Assembly (NCBI GenBank): GCA_903813345.2
Contig: CAIIXF020000005.1
Location: 31,811,375 to 31,871,374, forward strand
Direction: 5' to 3'
Source: Owenia fusiformis
Lineage: Eukaryota; Annelida; Polychaeta; Sabellida; Oweniidae
DNA: 60,000 bases
The notes under the pieces are model-generated. The model worked only from the letters and a program-made list of their open reading frames with translations, was not told where the DNA came from and searched no databases. The position numbers and the translations under genes were made by a program. Below are positions 46,901 to 60,000 of this stretch, piece after piece. How positions within the stretch are numbered: position 1 is the first letter of the stretch; every line of letters begins with the position of its first letter.

Positions 46901-47804
46901 GAATGTTCTCTCTATGTTATTCCATTAGCTAACTTGTCTAACAGGAATTTTCATTCTATGCAATTTCAATGGTTGTAATTTTATGTGGTTCTATCTATAT
47001 CTATAATTTTATGTGTAATTTCAGTGGTTGCTAAGACAATGCATGACATGAATTTCCACTTAAATAATTTCAATGGTTGTTATTCTCTGTGATTTCAGTG
47101 GTTGCTAAGACAATGTCTGACTGATGCACAAGGATTGTTTGGAGTTGTGCCAGAGGAAGAGCAACCAGCTCTCATTGAGGTAATATACAATCATATATCA
47201 TATATTAGGAATTTAGAAATACCAAGTCAGCTTATTTTCGTCTGGTTGTATGGTCTCAAGATGAATGCATAACAGAAAGAAATAAGATTTTTTTTTAAAT
47301 TCGTGACAAAAGATTTTGAGATATTTTGTGCCCATGGGTGCAGCCAGGGAGTGCGATGGGTGCGATCACATTTATTTAAGGCATGAGCTATATACAGTAA
47401 AACCTGCATAAGTGGAACGCCTTTGGTACCTCTAAAAAGTGTTCCACTTGGGCGGTGTTCCATTTACAGAGGTTCATTTAACAATAAGTAAATATGTTGT
47501 GGGACTGTGAAAAGTGTTCCACTCATGGAGGTGTTCCACTTTACAGGTTTTACTGTATCAGATGAAAGCATGTTATATATCAGATGAAAGTGTTCAGTGT
47601 TTGAAATATGTTTGAATTTGATGTAGAATATGCTAATTGATTTAGTCGAACATGTATAATGATGTAACTTTATTTTCATTGCAGATACCCTTTGATGTCA
47701 ACAAGACCAACATCCTTAACTTTGAGAAATTATTTGACCCATGCTACGGTCACGCCATCAAATCAGGCAAGATGCTGGACTGGTTAAGTAAACTTTTCCC
47801 ATGA
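4251..47804 (+). CDS. CFAP54: Cilia- and flagella-associated protein 54 (CFAP54/FAP54), 52 exons, N-terminus outside the window
   Basis: Fifty-two exons with GT-AG borders and matching phases sum to 7743 nt (2580 residues plus stop), listed in the block entries that follow. The product contains a fibronectin-III-like module, then long alpha-helical repeats rich in VLAAL- and ELA-type helices and several Lys- or Ser-rich linkers, ending DWLSKLFP. Vertebrate CFAP54 has about 3100 residues, so roughly the first 500 are missing. The first visible exon has no start codon and begins at an acceptor. CFAP54/FAP54 is a structural part of the C1d projection of the axonemal central pair, with FAP46, FAP74 and FAP221, and is needed for normal ciliary beating. 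A DUF1647 gene lies antisense inside the intron 44385-47098. Gene identity rests on overall recognition of the protein; exon borders are read from splice motifs and frame, and a few weak donors (GTTAAG at 4413, GTTGGT at 14792, GTTTGA at 34294) could shift. Confidence 0.85.
5359..6822 (+). CDS. CFAP54: CFAP54 exons 5359-5465 and 6654-6822: fibronectin-III-like module
   Basis: The first exon gives the early strands (AWYRLFARSAAGSNVKVRL). The second carries the signature VSGLTPHERYIFAVAAYTEE, which is the L-x-P-x-x-x-Y-x-F-x-V-A-A core of a fibronectin type III fold. The exons join at phase 2 (FR/SEIRV). A fibronectin-like domain at this place is a feature of CFAP54. The intron 5466-6653 holds a piggyBac-type element and the perfect palindrome. 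Confidence 0.8.
5654..5970. mobile_element. piggyBac-type short element (317 bp) flanked by TTAA
   Basis: TTAA at 5650-5653 and 5971-5974 flanks an element starting CCCTTTCACGACG and ending CGTCGGGAAAGGG, a 13-bp TIR with one mismatch. CCC ends and a TTAA target duplication are hallmarks of the piggyBac superfamily. Inside, ACGATAGGCTCC occurs twice near the left end. There is no transposase, so it is a non-autonomous copy. Confidence 0.75.
6000..6103. repeat. Perfect 51-bp inverted repeat with a 2-base centre
   Basis: Arms 6000-6050 and 6053-6103 are exact reverse complements around a central AA (GTAC-AA-GTAC). The next base pair outwards is mismatched. No gene or TIR element accounts for it. 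It would form a near loop-free hairpin in single strands or a cruciform. It could be biological or an assembly or library artefact. Confidence 0.9.
7223..9498 (+). CDS. CFAP54: CFAP54 exons 7223-7365, 7774-7921, 9343-9498
   Basis: Helical repeat segment following the fibronectin-like module (TAYQVGVYNKAREACRVLWD; LNKKVVSMASPVLLRMFLTS; IERLHQCEKLLVAVELCGWL). The third exon begins 12 bases after the end of a GTCACCACC-family element copy that forms the 3' end of the preceding intron. Confidence 0.8.
8541..8971. mobile_element. 431-bp TIR element, solo copy (same family as 26698-32724)
   Basis: The left end CTAGTTGCGAATAGAAATAA and the right end CTACTCGCATCTG match the ends of the element at 26698-32724, and the interior matches it over its full length. 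It provides the uninterrupted version of that interrupted copy. No coding capacity. Confidence 0.75.
9115..9213. mobile_element. 99-bp element with perfect 17-bp TIRs
   Basis: AAACTGCAACTAGGCTC at 9115-9131 is mirrored by GAGCCTAGTTGCAGTTT at 9197-9213. No target duplication is clear. It looks like a miniature inverted-repeat element or foldback. Confidence 0.55.
9250..9331 (+). mobile_element. GTCACCACC-family element, right-end fragment
   Basis: It contains GTAACAAATGGCTGGTGGTG and TTTTGCATGTTAATG near its end and stops 11 bases before the acceptor of CFAP54 exon 9343. The left end is missing or degenerate. Confidence 0.6.
9700..10610. mobile_element. Possible degenerate TIR element of about 0.9 kb
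   Basis: Near the left, GGTCAAAATATTTCCCATGA leads to TGCAGTTCGCG; near the right, GCGAAATGCACAGTGGGAAA leads to ATATTGACC, an imperfect inverted match. AATTCTC and GAGAATT also mirror further out. The CpG content differs from the surroundings. Ends are not defined. Confidence 0.35.
10731..11956 (+). CDS. CFAP54: CFAP54 exons 10731-10853, 11104-11301, 11872-11956
   Basis: Encodes VLERCQAILQEIPTGLRQKR and then a charged, probably disordered stretch (DDKEKNAEGDSGKDP, ALKKKGAKKGLP, VEKEKEPDGPVNEELKALEA). Exon 11872-11956 ends in phase 1. Confidence 0.8.
11640..11815. repeat. GC-rich unclassified patch in a CFAP54 intron
   Basis: This stretch (GGGAGCACGCCTTTCGACCC and what follows) is much richer in G+C than the flanking intron and has no open frame. 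It resembles a transposon remnant, but no ends are visible. Confidence 0.3.
12686..13474. mobile_element. 789-bp TIR element made of two diverged tandem copies
   Basis: The left end CTATCACACCAAACTAGTTC and the right end GAACTAGTTTGGTGTGATAG are exact inverted repeats. A second internal start (CTATCACACCAAACAAG) at 13064 is followed by CACTGCGTTC, as after the first start. The interior is rich in ACGAAC-type words and CpG. There is no transposase, and I cannot place the superfamily. Confidence 0.65.
13556..13706. mobile_element. Foldback element of about 150 bp
   Basis: Imperfect arms face each other: TTGACCTCAGAACAGGGGT with GGCTAGGCACAAA on the left, TTTGTGCCTAGCC with GACCCCTGCTTTGAAGTC on the right. 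The centre is about 20 bases. No coding capacity. Confidence 0.6.
13861..15937 (+). CDS. CFAP54: CFAP54 exons 13861-13953, 14166-14292, 14671-14791, 15411-15485, 15872-15937
   Basis: The first three give conserved helices (LKFKRRTRYLEFFVQVIEKA; GLADYAIDWCQDTFSWLN). The last two are short, phase 0 at both ends, and Lys- or Gln/Glu-rich (AGTKKKKPQKYK; NMTEQQKEQQEQLELK), so each could be skipped without breaking the frame. Confidence 0.78.
14817..14928. mobile_element. Foldback element with perfect 29-bp arms
   Basis: Arms 14817-14845 and 14900-14928 are exact reverse complements (GTTATGTCACTATGACGTGA outermost). It begins 26 bases after the donor of CFAP54 exon 14671-14791. Confidence 0.7.
14929..15134. 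mobile_element. Short TIR element adjoining the 14817 foldback
   Basis: TGATGTATTACATGCCT at 14929 is mirrored by AGGTATGTAATACATGATGA at 15115, one mismatch in the core. The interior has TGACGTGACGTCATGA, a CRE-like palindrome. It may be one compound element with 14817-14928. Confidence 0.5.
15998..16156 (+). mobile_element. GTCACCACC-family element, near full-length copy
   Basis: It starts ATGTCACCACCACAAGTGG and ends with AACAAATGGCAAGTGGTGAC, then the family tail TGTTAATACCTTGTT. The inverted ends ATGTCACCAC and GTGGTGACAT are clear. Confidence 0.65.
16706..18580 (+). CDS. CFAP54: CFAP54 exons 16706-16908, 17233-17411, 17848-18023, 18350-18580
   Basis: Highly family-like core: AIEVLARLLPELYRGIQRKC, LDQEWFTFENAGTLVVGWEG, ETIEALTKTFDFFRRAV, then LITVEELRELVWLPCYTAAD. 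The third exon starts with HPPPPMF and an acidic run (EEEEDT). Phases 2, 1, 0 and 0 at the ends agree throughout. Confidence 0.82.
16935..17125. repeat. Dispersed intronic repeat, copy 1
   Basis: It shares CAACTTTGGCCCAAAATCAC and TTGAAAA with 34905-34980 and has similar CCCCC-rich downstream text. No ends are defined. Confidence 0.4.
18710..18834 (+). mobile_element. GTCACCACC-family element copy
   Basis: GTATCACCAGAAGTTGTGAC at the left and ATGGCAGGTAGTGACATTTT at the right, followed by GCATGTTAATGCCTTGTT. The interior includes GGCCGGCTGCCGGCGTCC, matching the GGCGTCC stretch of the 54-kb copy. Confidence 0.65.
19024..21312 (+). CDS. CFAP54: CFAP54 exons 19024-19247, 19590-19698, 21171-21312
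   Basis: Encodes RWVRRITLRVIEMLYYEKKW-type helices (read in the window as TRWVRRITLRVIEMLYYEKK), then SDRYVEQVNPLVIKAQRELL, then SAERELGEKISAKEYLGLQL. The last exon ends DPDGHDIYS in phase 1 and precedes an 18-nt microexon. Confidence 0.8.
19737..20702. mobile_element. Unclassified element of 966 bp with internal direct repeats
   Basis: It is bounded by CTAGGC (19737) and GCCTAG (20702). GCGCCCTCAAAACCCGGGTT occurs at 19774 and again about 230 bases later, and an inverted AACCCGGGTTT lies near the right end. It starts 38 bases past the donor of CFAP54 exon 19590-19698. No transposase. Confidence 0.45.
21572..21589 (+). CDS. CFAP54: CFAP54 18-nt microexon
   Basis: The sequence between acceptor ATCATGCTAG and donor GTAAGT is 18 nt. 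It starts and ends in the phase needed by its neighbours (phase 1 on both sides) and adds six residues (GGKIKR) between DIYS and GGVHALRN. Because 21312 joins 23073 in frame with or without it, this would be an optional cassette. The polypyrimidine tract is weak, so it may be a chance match. Confidence 0.45.
23073..24498 (+). CDS. CFAP54: CFAP54 exons 23073-23228, 23551-23733, 24012-24099, 24258-24498
   Basis: Encodes MVPLDVNYTLQALRTALDTS, SRGPSRVEFRANTAHPQPIM, EMLTAKNQKGLSSQALHELG, and AAYKSWSVALDVILGITDAI followed by a Cys-containing helix (LNKCGLWGCVLGGVLASNIS). The helical content and phases fit one continuous protein. Confidence 0.82.
24666..25300. mobile_element. hAT-type non-autonomous element with perfect 8-bp target duplication
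   Basis: TIRs read TAGGGCTGGCACGGAACGGA on the left and, on the opposite strand from the right end, TAGGGCTGGCACAGAACGGA. ATTCAGTG flanks both sides (24658-24665 and 25301-25308). An 8-bp duplication and the TAGGGCTGG end are typical of the hAT superfamily. The 635-bp interior has no transposase. Perfect flanks suggest a fairly recent insertion. Confidence 0.85.
25468..26498 (+). CDS. CFAP54: CFAP54 exons 25468-25668, 25910-26052, 26378-26498
   Basis: Encodes ALFRSSLPHPRADRDYALYD, then VLPLLTLYNYFTTFVCRDIQ, then RLLYGERLPHTADSNFRQVE. These look like slowly evolving blocks of the family. The following intron (26499-32914) is the longest traced and carries the nested transposon. Confidence 0.83.
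27283..28020. repeat. Left-arm tandem array, unit about 182 bp
   Basis: Units begin at about 27283, 27469, 27649 and 27830, with a decayed start near 28012; each opens with a GTATAGCCATGGCTGACCCC-like stretch and contains TTTTAAACAAGTCCAAAATT. Divergence rises toward the core. Confidence 0.75.
28159..28655. mobile_element. CAGTAAAACCTG-type TIR element nested in the foldback core
   Basis: The left end reads ACAGTAAAATCTCTCTAATC; the right part reads GGTGTTCAGATTAGTCAGGT and ends near ACAGGTTTCACTG. It matches the family at 47395-47555 in its ends, with a longer interior. Confidence 0.5.
30346..31003. repeat. Inner inverted repeat in the foldback core
   Basis: 30346-30472 and 30880-31003 are imperfect reverse complements; both contain CGGAAAGTATCGCA and AGGTGCATATG in the same relative order on opposite strands. 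The spacer is about 400 bases. Confidence 0.6.
31055..31810. repeat. Right-arm tandem array, unit about 182 bp (inverted relative to the left arm)
   Basis: Units end with GGGGTCAGCCATGGCTATAC at about 31256, 31439 and 31622, with a variant at 31806. The units are more alike than those of the left arm, so the arms were not fully homogenised. Confidence 0.75.
32915..36729 (+). CDS. CFAP54: CFAP54 exons 32915-33066, 33248-33372, 33798-33845, 34237-34293, 35058-35228, 35658-35835, 36101-36288, 36554-36729
   Basis: The first exon (VLENVIEKRLSSNLSTLYGP) and the last four are helical and family-like (GTLLGVADQMLTALSEILLE; ARLWLDCRLALVKSMLGEVK). The three small exons between them encode a Gly/Ser-rich, probably disordered linker (KGGGKGPKMSGSSSMTGQSS; GSSSSKSSRLTHLSR; DVSQTPSVASSQGFSPPNR). 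The linker exons 33798-33845 and 34237-34293 are 48 and 57 nt, both multiples of three with phase 1 borders, so both are skippable. Confidence 0.75.
34905..34990. repeat. Dispersed intronic repeat, copy 2
   Basis: Shares ACTTTGGCCCAAAATCACTT with 16935-17125. It lies just upstream of CFAP54 exon 35058-35228. The rest of the intron 34294-35057 shows nothing. Confidence 0.4.
35290..35372. mobile_element. Degenerate CAGTAAAACCTG-family fragment
   Basis: GGGACTCTGAAAAAGTGTTC and GGCGTTCCACTG match the right half of the 47395-47555 element. The left end is absent. The rest of the intron 35229-35657 is featureless. Confidence 0.45.
37109..39868 (+). CDS. CFAP54: CFAP54 exons 37109-37291, 37455-37633, 38138-38218, 38458-38582, 39243-39351, 39712-39868
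   Basis: Encodes EILELVEKATSPAQSTQLLH, MEDLGEKITHRYPVGANLHF, a Met/Asn-rich 27-residue linker (38138-38218), a block with AAEFWMVPLGVLMSGYELSR, GKLQRQLSQIGRFNSRMAVN, and IIRQAYLEIALIYLASSGVV. The last exon ends in a strongly basic run (ERQRRKGRKKKWV). Confidence 0.8.
38670..38735. mobile_element. CAGTAAAACC-family left-end fragment
   Basis: TACAGTAAAACCCATTTAAG leads into TGGAACACCTTT, as in the 47395 copy. No right end was found. The rest of the intron 38583-39242 is featureless. Confidence 0.45.
39449..39525. mobile_element. CAGTAAAACCTG-family fragment
   Basis: TACAGTAAAACCTGTCTAAT, then CTTTGGGACCGAGCAAAAGC and GGTGTTCAGATTTCG: the left part and central message of the family. Confidence 0.5.
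40066..40083 (+). CDS. CFAP54: CFAP54 18-nt microexon (SKDKKM)
   Basis: Acceptor TATTTTATTTAG and donor GTGAGA bracket 18 nt in phase 0 that extend the basic run of the previous exon (KKKWV, then SKDKKM). It can be left out without a frameshift. The splice sites are good but the exon is too short to be proved by sequence alone. Confidence 0.5.
40165..40440. repeat. Minisatellite, 31-bp unit, about nine copies
   Basis: Units follow TATTGTACTGTAGCAATATC plus TGGTACTGACA. Most are 31 bp, one is truncated to 20 and one extended to 39. There are no unique spacers between repeats. It lies in a CFAP54 intron, against a large palindrome. Confidence 0.85.
40461..40594. repeat. Palindrome with 57-58-bp arms next to the minisatellite
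   Basis: Arms 40461-40517 and 40537-40594 mirror with a few mismatches (ATCCTATGATTTA outermost, ATATCTGCAC innermost). The 19-base centre GAGCGAGCGTAGCGAGAGA is CpG-rich. Confidence 0.8.
40604..40880. mobile_element. 277-bp segment with 12-bp TIRs
   Basis: ATTCCATAGTTA at 40604 and TAACTATGGAAT at 40869 are exact inverted repeats. CATACGACGTCGTATG inside is another perfect palindrome. It directly follows the 40461-40594 palindrome and may be part of the same element. The rest of the intron 40084-41513 shows nothing. Confidence 0.45.
41514..41540 (+). CDS. CFAP54: CFAP54 27-nt microexon (EDQSTEEIE)
   Basis: Acceptor CTTGCTATCAG and donor GTAAAA bracket 27 nt in phase 0 encoding an acidic nonapeptide. 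It sits between two basic segments (SKDKKM and SKKDMENIKKQKK). Like its neighbour it would be an optional cassette. Confidence 0.5.
42164..44384 (+). CDS. CFAP54: CFAP54 exons 42164-42428, 42725-43261, 43697-43934, 44228-44384
   Basis: Encodes SDISMERNAAYVALRCAAAV, then a 537-nt exon, the longest of the gene (DIEEEMAPLIESLEPKHVET; VRSLAIGPMWSIRLAQMHKY; VETPWTAEIKPVSSSYQANL), then a block with DLTTQWYQPSLEEHFMPATT, and a linker with SPKIKKDDHLE. The donor at 43262 (GTGAGT) runs directly into a GTCACCACC-family repeat fragment. Confidence 0.82.
43266..43310 (+). mobile_element. GTCACCACC-family right-end fragment at a CFAP54 donor
   Basis: TAACAAATGGCAGGTGGTGA and then GCATGTTAATGCCTTGTT start inside the first six bases of the intron (donor GTGAGT at 43262). 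The repeat may supply part of the donor context. Confidence 0.65.
44063..44112 (+). mobile_element. GTCACCACC-family right-end fragment
   Basis: GAAATGGCAGGTGTTGACAT, then GCAAGTTAATGCCTTGTT; a slightly diverged tail of the family in the intron 43935-44227. Confidence 0.55.
44574..44735. repeat. GACACA-type short tandem repeat
   Basis: Irregular repeats of GATGACACACTGAGGTGA-like words with a step near 11 or 22 bases. It lies just past the 3' end of the nested DUF1647 gene and produces overlapping spurious open frames rich in Cys, Val and Ser on the minus strand. Confidence 0.65.
44783..46738 (-). CDS. DUF1647 glycosyltransferase-like type II membrane protein, nested in a CFAP54 intron
   Basis: Three exons on the minus strand: 46406-46738 (ATG at 46738), 46006-46113 and 44783-45262 (TAG). 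All junctions are phase 0 and give 306 residues. Residues 7-21 form a signal anchor (LLISTVVTIVFIVLY), as in Golgi type II enzymes. ISALSSNHLNEFLVFLE at about 70-86, then HIVYNIGL, then an FKVLIIQ/ETLREFG join leading to WCDTSVRF at 158-165 match what I know of DUF1647 proteins, abundant in nematodes and molluscs and thought to have a GT-A-like fold. The CDTS acid could be a DxD-like metal site; that is inference. Sugar and acceptor are unknown. It runs antisense within the CFAP54 intron 44385-47098. Confidence 0.72.
45263..46005 (-). other. Intron 2 of the nested DUF1647 gene
   Basis: No element recognised apart from a TTGGTTGG run at about 45555. An in-frame read-through of exon 3 up to 45346 exists but lies behind a good acceptor (TTTTACTTTCAG at 45263), so I exclude it. 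Confidence 0.45.
47016..47046 (+). repeat. Duplicate of a CFAP54 splice acceptor and exon start
   Basis: GTAATTTCAGTGGTTGCTAAGA here repeats the acceptor and first codons of exon 47099-47179 (GATTTCAGTGGTTGCTAAGA), about 70 bases upstream. Related ATTTCAATGGTTG words occur at about 46962 and 47069. Use of the decoy would read into a stop after nine codons. Confidence 0.65.
47099..47804 (+). CDS. CFAP54: CFAP54 last two exons 47099-47179 and 47685-47804
   Basis: WLLRQCLTDAQGLFGVVPEE and then IPFDVNKTNILNFEKLFDPC, ending DWLSKLFP and TGA at 47802-47804. The beginning of the first of these exons, with its acceptor, is partly duplicated upstream at about 47016-47046. Confidence 0.82.
47395..47555. 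mobile_element. 161-bp TIR element with TA duplication (pogo/mariner-like)
   Basis: It begins CAGTAAAACCTG and ends CAGGTTTTACTG, with TA on each side (47393-47394 and 47556-47557). GTGTTCCACTT-type text is mirrored inside. TA targets and CAGT ends fit the Tc1/mariner/pogo group. This is the best preserved copy of the family in the window. Confidence 0.75.
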
Positions 47805-48229
47805 TGCAACACAAATACCCACAGTATATCTGTGATAGACATTTACTATGACTGCAGTCATAACGACAGTATTTAGTTGAAAAAACAATGTGTGATATAG
47901 GACATCAGCTATTCAGCCTACTGATAATTTTTGGTGTATCATTTATAGTGAAGTGATATTTGAACAGTGATATGTTGTATTCCGTCCATACAATTTAAGA
48001 GTTTATAGCAACGAGTCTAATAGTGTTTACAGCATACTGTTGAGAACTTGATATATACTTTAGCGATTATGTTTATACAATACTCCGTCCAGAAATATTT
48101 ATTCAGTCACATTTTAGCCTGTTTTATTGTACAATCATCATTCTTATATATAACTTATAATATATTCTTCTATATAACTGTTGTATTGTGTTTGTTAAAC
48201 AGTCATAATCTTGTATCAAAATATTTTGA

Positions 48230-48235
48230 AATAAA
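48230..48235 (+). other. Candidate polyadenylation signal of CFAP54
   Basis: AATAAA on the plus strand about 425 bases after the stop codon at 47804, followed by T- and GT-rich sequence. It lies before the TIR element at 48384, so the transcript would end upstream of it. Confidence 0.5.
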
Positions 48236-48383
48236 TTGTTTGAATATAGTTTCAGTAAAATGTGCTTGTTAGATAAAACATTAAAATGCTAAAACATGAA
48301 GCATGTATTGGTGAATTGTTGAAATCGTTTTGAAAATACTGTTTCCCATAAAATGTTGACAACAGTATTTGAGGTACCACCAA

Positions 48384-48839
48384 CACCCTATGCAGACAGA
48401 GCCTGTGGGAAATATTGGGTGCGGAGCAAATGAGCGGAGGGTGCGAAGCTAACGGTCATTTTTGAATTTAAATTTTGGATATTTCTGAAACTAAGCCCTT
48501 TTGGGACTTCAAATATACCAAGATATGTGTATTTGACACCAAATATCAATACAATTGTGAAAATAGTGGCACAATTCATTCTATAGCGACGCAGTGTGCC
48601 TTAAACCTTTCCCAGACCTATATATTTTGAAATTATCCTTTTAATACTGAGTCCCCAGCATTCATAAAAAATGGTGTTCAAGGTACACTATCTATACAAA
48701 TTATTTTTGCATCTTGGAAGCCAGGCAGTATCTGTGTGATTTTATAAAAATTCGGAAATGTTTTCAGATATGAGCCCCCTCTAAATATTGGGTGCGGAGG
48801 AGCTCCAATATTTCCCACAGGCTCTGTCTGCATAGGGTG
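48384..48839. mobile_element. 456-bp element with perfect 35-bp TIRs
   Basis: CACCCTATGCAGACAGAGCC (left, continuing to 48418) is matched exactly by the reverse complement at 48805-48839. ATATTGGGTGCGGAG also occurs in direct orientation at both ends. No transposase and no clear target duplication. Confidence 0.8.
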
Positions 48840-50648
48840 ACCATAGCAATGTTTGTGTTGTCAGGCTTTTGCAAGAAAAACATTCATCTCCAGGAATGTC
48901 TCCCTTACATACGACTAATTCAAGAGTACTTCACATATAGAACAGTAACATATATAATTGGTCACTTTTACCAATCTACGCACTACACTGGCAGGGAAAG
49001 GGGAAATTCCAAACCAAAGTTTATTATATCATAAAATTCTGGTTTCTTGCTGAACAACTTCTCTCAATTTTAATATATTTCAGGTGAATTAAGAATAAAA
49101 ATGTATTCAACAGTTTACTCAACATAACTTTAGGATCAAAAAATCAATAGGATCCAAAATGAATTGAGTTTGGGGAGATATTTTGCCATGGAATGCAATC
49201 ATGTTAATTTGATCAGAATGCTTGGGCTATTTTTAAAACTATTCAAAGCATACATACATAAACTTAAACTATTCAGTTAATTTCACCCATTTATTCATGC
49301 ACTAGACAAATATATCCAGATTTTACAATTCACAAGATCTGTGTAATGAACAACTTGCCCAATTTTATGGCATTTGACAAAATATGAAGCAAAACAAACA
49401 AAAACATGCGCGCAATCAACCCCATGCGAGGAAACTGAAACTAATGGCACTTCAAATTTTATTTTGCCATCATTACAAAATCTATACAATCTCTGTAATC
49501 CAAAGATATACAGTCTTATCAAACAAACGCAACTTTGTACTGTTGTACCTTTGAAAAGTATAAAGTAAAATTTAAATAGGACATCTCTGATAAAAACACT
49601 TCAATTTTATTTTCACGACAAAGATAATTTGGAAATACTTTCACTCGATTAAAAAACTTGAAATAAACGTGAGTCATATTTCTAAATTGTCCAACTTTAT
49701 ACTTAACATATACAAACACATTATCTCATAAATATATGAAAGGCAAGATAGACATTCCAAATGTATATATTTTAGTCGTGCATTCTAAGACTAGAATATT
49801 ATAGATTTCATAAATCAGTAATGCAGACAGTGACCACTGATTAGATTGTCCAATTTAATAAATAATGAACCAGGGCACAGGAAAACGGGTCTTATCACAG
49901 ATTTTTTCAATGTTATGATTTTTTGTTTATCTTAAAAAGCACAAAGAGCCATGGCTTATATCTTAACTATTTTTCTTTGCAGATATACATGTAGTATAGA
50001 CCATAAAAACAGAATTGATTTTAGCACATTTTCCTCTTAATCTTGGGCACATTTTAAGCTCTGTAGCACAATTTTAATCTTGATCAGAACGGTTTTCCTG
50101 TGTTGAGGCTCAAATAATACAGTTAATACCTCAATCAATAATACAAATGTAATTAGTAACCTTGATAGAGCAGACACCTTCAATAATGTAATAGTAATGA
50201 CACGTTTTCATGTCAATTACCATTCATAACAAACATTGAAACATAGCAATAAGATGAGTCCTTTGAATAATAAAACAGACACTTAATTTCAAATTTTATG
50301 AACTACCATGCCATCTATTGAGAGACTGATTATCATATTTCTTCATTTTGAAGTGTAATCTGCACCTGAACACAATATAATTTCTTACACAACAGTGCTG
50401 CTTGCAACTGTCAAAAATAAAACCCAACTATTCATTTCTTTGATGAGAACAGAAAGTAGCTGCTCTGTAACAGTCTACTGCAGAACCCCAATAAATGAGG
50501 CTCAACTTGAGGCAACCCTTTCATTTATATACATGGGCCAGTAACCTGCTTGGTCATATTTACTGAGGCTGTGGAGTAGACTGGTTAATCAATCAGTGCA
50601 AATATATTGAGATTCATGTCTCATTCTTGGCAGTGTCACAATGAAATA

Positions 50649-50749
50649 ATCAATCTAGCTACAAGCCTTTGTCCCCCCACCCAATACCTTCAGCACTATG
50701 AAATCAAAGTCAAGTAGTGGGAGGGGGGTCACAGGGGCTTGTAGCTAGA
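50649..50749. mobile_element. 101-bp foldback element
   Basis: TCTAGCTACAAGCC with a C-run on the left and a G-run with GGCTTGTAGCTAGA on the right form inverted arms around about 35 bases. Confidence 0.6.
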
Positions 50750-51224
50750 CTATACAATGATTCAATCATTCCCTAAATTGTTGATTTCTAACACAGCACT
50801 GCACTCTGATACACATGGATATATAATTCAGGCAGGTATTGTACCTTGTCAAATACTCCAAGCCTTTTAAAACTGCAATTACATATTAAACATTAATGTC
50901 TCTTATTTGAAAGATGTGATTCTTTCATTTTTGAGATGAAACAACTTATCTTTCTATTTGAAAGACTTTGTTCCCTTTTAAAGATGTGCGTAGTATTATT
51001 TTAATTGTCACTTGATAGCAGTAAATGCTGCTGAGGGTCGAGGGATCCTCTCAAAAACTGCACAAAGTCTACAGGTAATCCCCTGAATTTTGTCCATTTT
51101 TGCACTTATGGGAAAAATACTCTTCTCAAACTATCAACTTTCAGTTAATGAAATGGCCTTTTACATCCAACTTACTAATACTAGAGAAAAGTGATGCAAA
51201 ACTTTGTATGTTTATAAATTGTGT

Positions 51225-59834
<8,610 letters not shown>

Positions 59835-60000
59835 CTGGAAAAAGTAACAATAATGATTTCAGATTTGTTAATGCGAGAAGAACAAATGTTTATCTATTAT
59901 ATAATATACCATTGGTATCTATTTTATAGTAGTATTTGGTCTTCAAATTATACTCCATATATAACTAACAATATATAATTAATTATTTATCGATATTTTA
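59835..60000 (-). other. USP19 intron to the window edge
   Basis: AT-rich intron sequence upstream of the acceptor at 59835. No exon is visible; the preceding exon with the catalytic Cys must lie beyond 60000. Confidence 0.6.

Larger units (their letters stand above)
4413..47684 (+). other. CFAP54 introns over 300 bp with nothing recognised
   Basis: No gene or convincing repeat was seen in 4413-4751, 4935-5358, 6823-7222, 7366-7773, 14293-14670, 15486-15871, 17412-17847, 18024-18349, 19248-19589, 21590-23072, 23229-23550, 26053-26377, 33373-33797, 33846-34236, 36730-37108, 37634-38137 and 41541-42163. Small items only: a G12 run at about 33127-33138, CAATACAATA-type short repeats at 41825-41900, and AT-rich filler. 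Introns that do hold elements are described under those elements. Confidence 0.4.
47805..51224. other. Intergenic region between convergent CFAP54 and USP19
   Basis: It holds the two 3' UTRs, a 456-bp TIR element (48384-48839) and a small TIR element (50649-50749). The rest is AT-rich without an open frame that carries a recognisable domain. AATAAA on the minus strand near 49605 is one candidate end signal for USP19. Confidence 0.5.

Overview
The window is animal nuclear DNA. It is AT-rich, its genes are split by GT-AG introns, and it holds many short terminal-inverted-repeat (TIR) elements. The gene content (a motile-cilium gene, a USP19 deubiquitinase, a DUF1647 protein, a Crypton-like recombinase relative) and the crowd of small DNA transposons suggest a marine invertebrate, perhaps a lophotrochozoan such as a mollusc. 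The species cannot be fixed from sequence alone.

Layout. (1) 1-239, minus: first exon of a DUF3504/Crypton-type recombinase-like gene that runs off the left edge. (2) 1777-3708, minus: a cysteine-rich single-pass membrane protein of unknown function with a candidate signal-peptide exon. (3) 4251-47804, plus: CFAP54, a central-apparatus protein of motile cilia. I traced 52 exons whose phases all agree and which sum to about 2580 residues ending in a stop. The N-terminal part is not in the window. (4) 44783-46738, minus: a three-exon DUF1647 glycosyltransferase-like gene nested inside a CFAP54 intron. (5) 47805-51224: intergenic space between convergent genes, holding two short TIR elements. 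(6) 51225-59834 and beyond, minus: the C-terminal 11 exons (about 908 residues) of a USP19-like ubiquitin hydrolase with MYND finger, without the membrane anchor of the long vertebrate isoform.

Most non-coding structure is transposon-derived. A 5.6-kb foldback element with tandem repeats in its arms sits inside a ~430-bp element, and a second copy of that small element at 8.5 kb shows the empty site. A 635-bp hAT-type element has a perfect 8-bp target duplication, and a 317-bp piggyBac-type element is flanked by TTAA. A family ending in GTCACCACC recurs at least seven times, several copies touching splice sites. One copy in a USP19 intron has swollen into a 1.3-kb tandem array full of AGGTCA (nuclear-receptor) half-sites. 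A 51-bp perfect inverted repeat with a 2-base centre lies at 6000-6103.

CFAP54 acts in cilia, USP19 in protein quality control and the DUF1647 product probably in the secretory pathway. I see no operon-like or shared-pathway logic. The gene arrangement is nested and convergent, not functional clustering. I did not find a clear new biological system; the most unusual items are the nested foldback element, the half-site array, the perfect palindrome and the four-module membrane protein.
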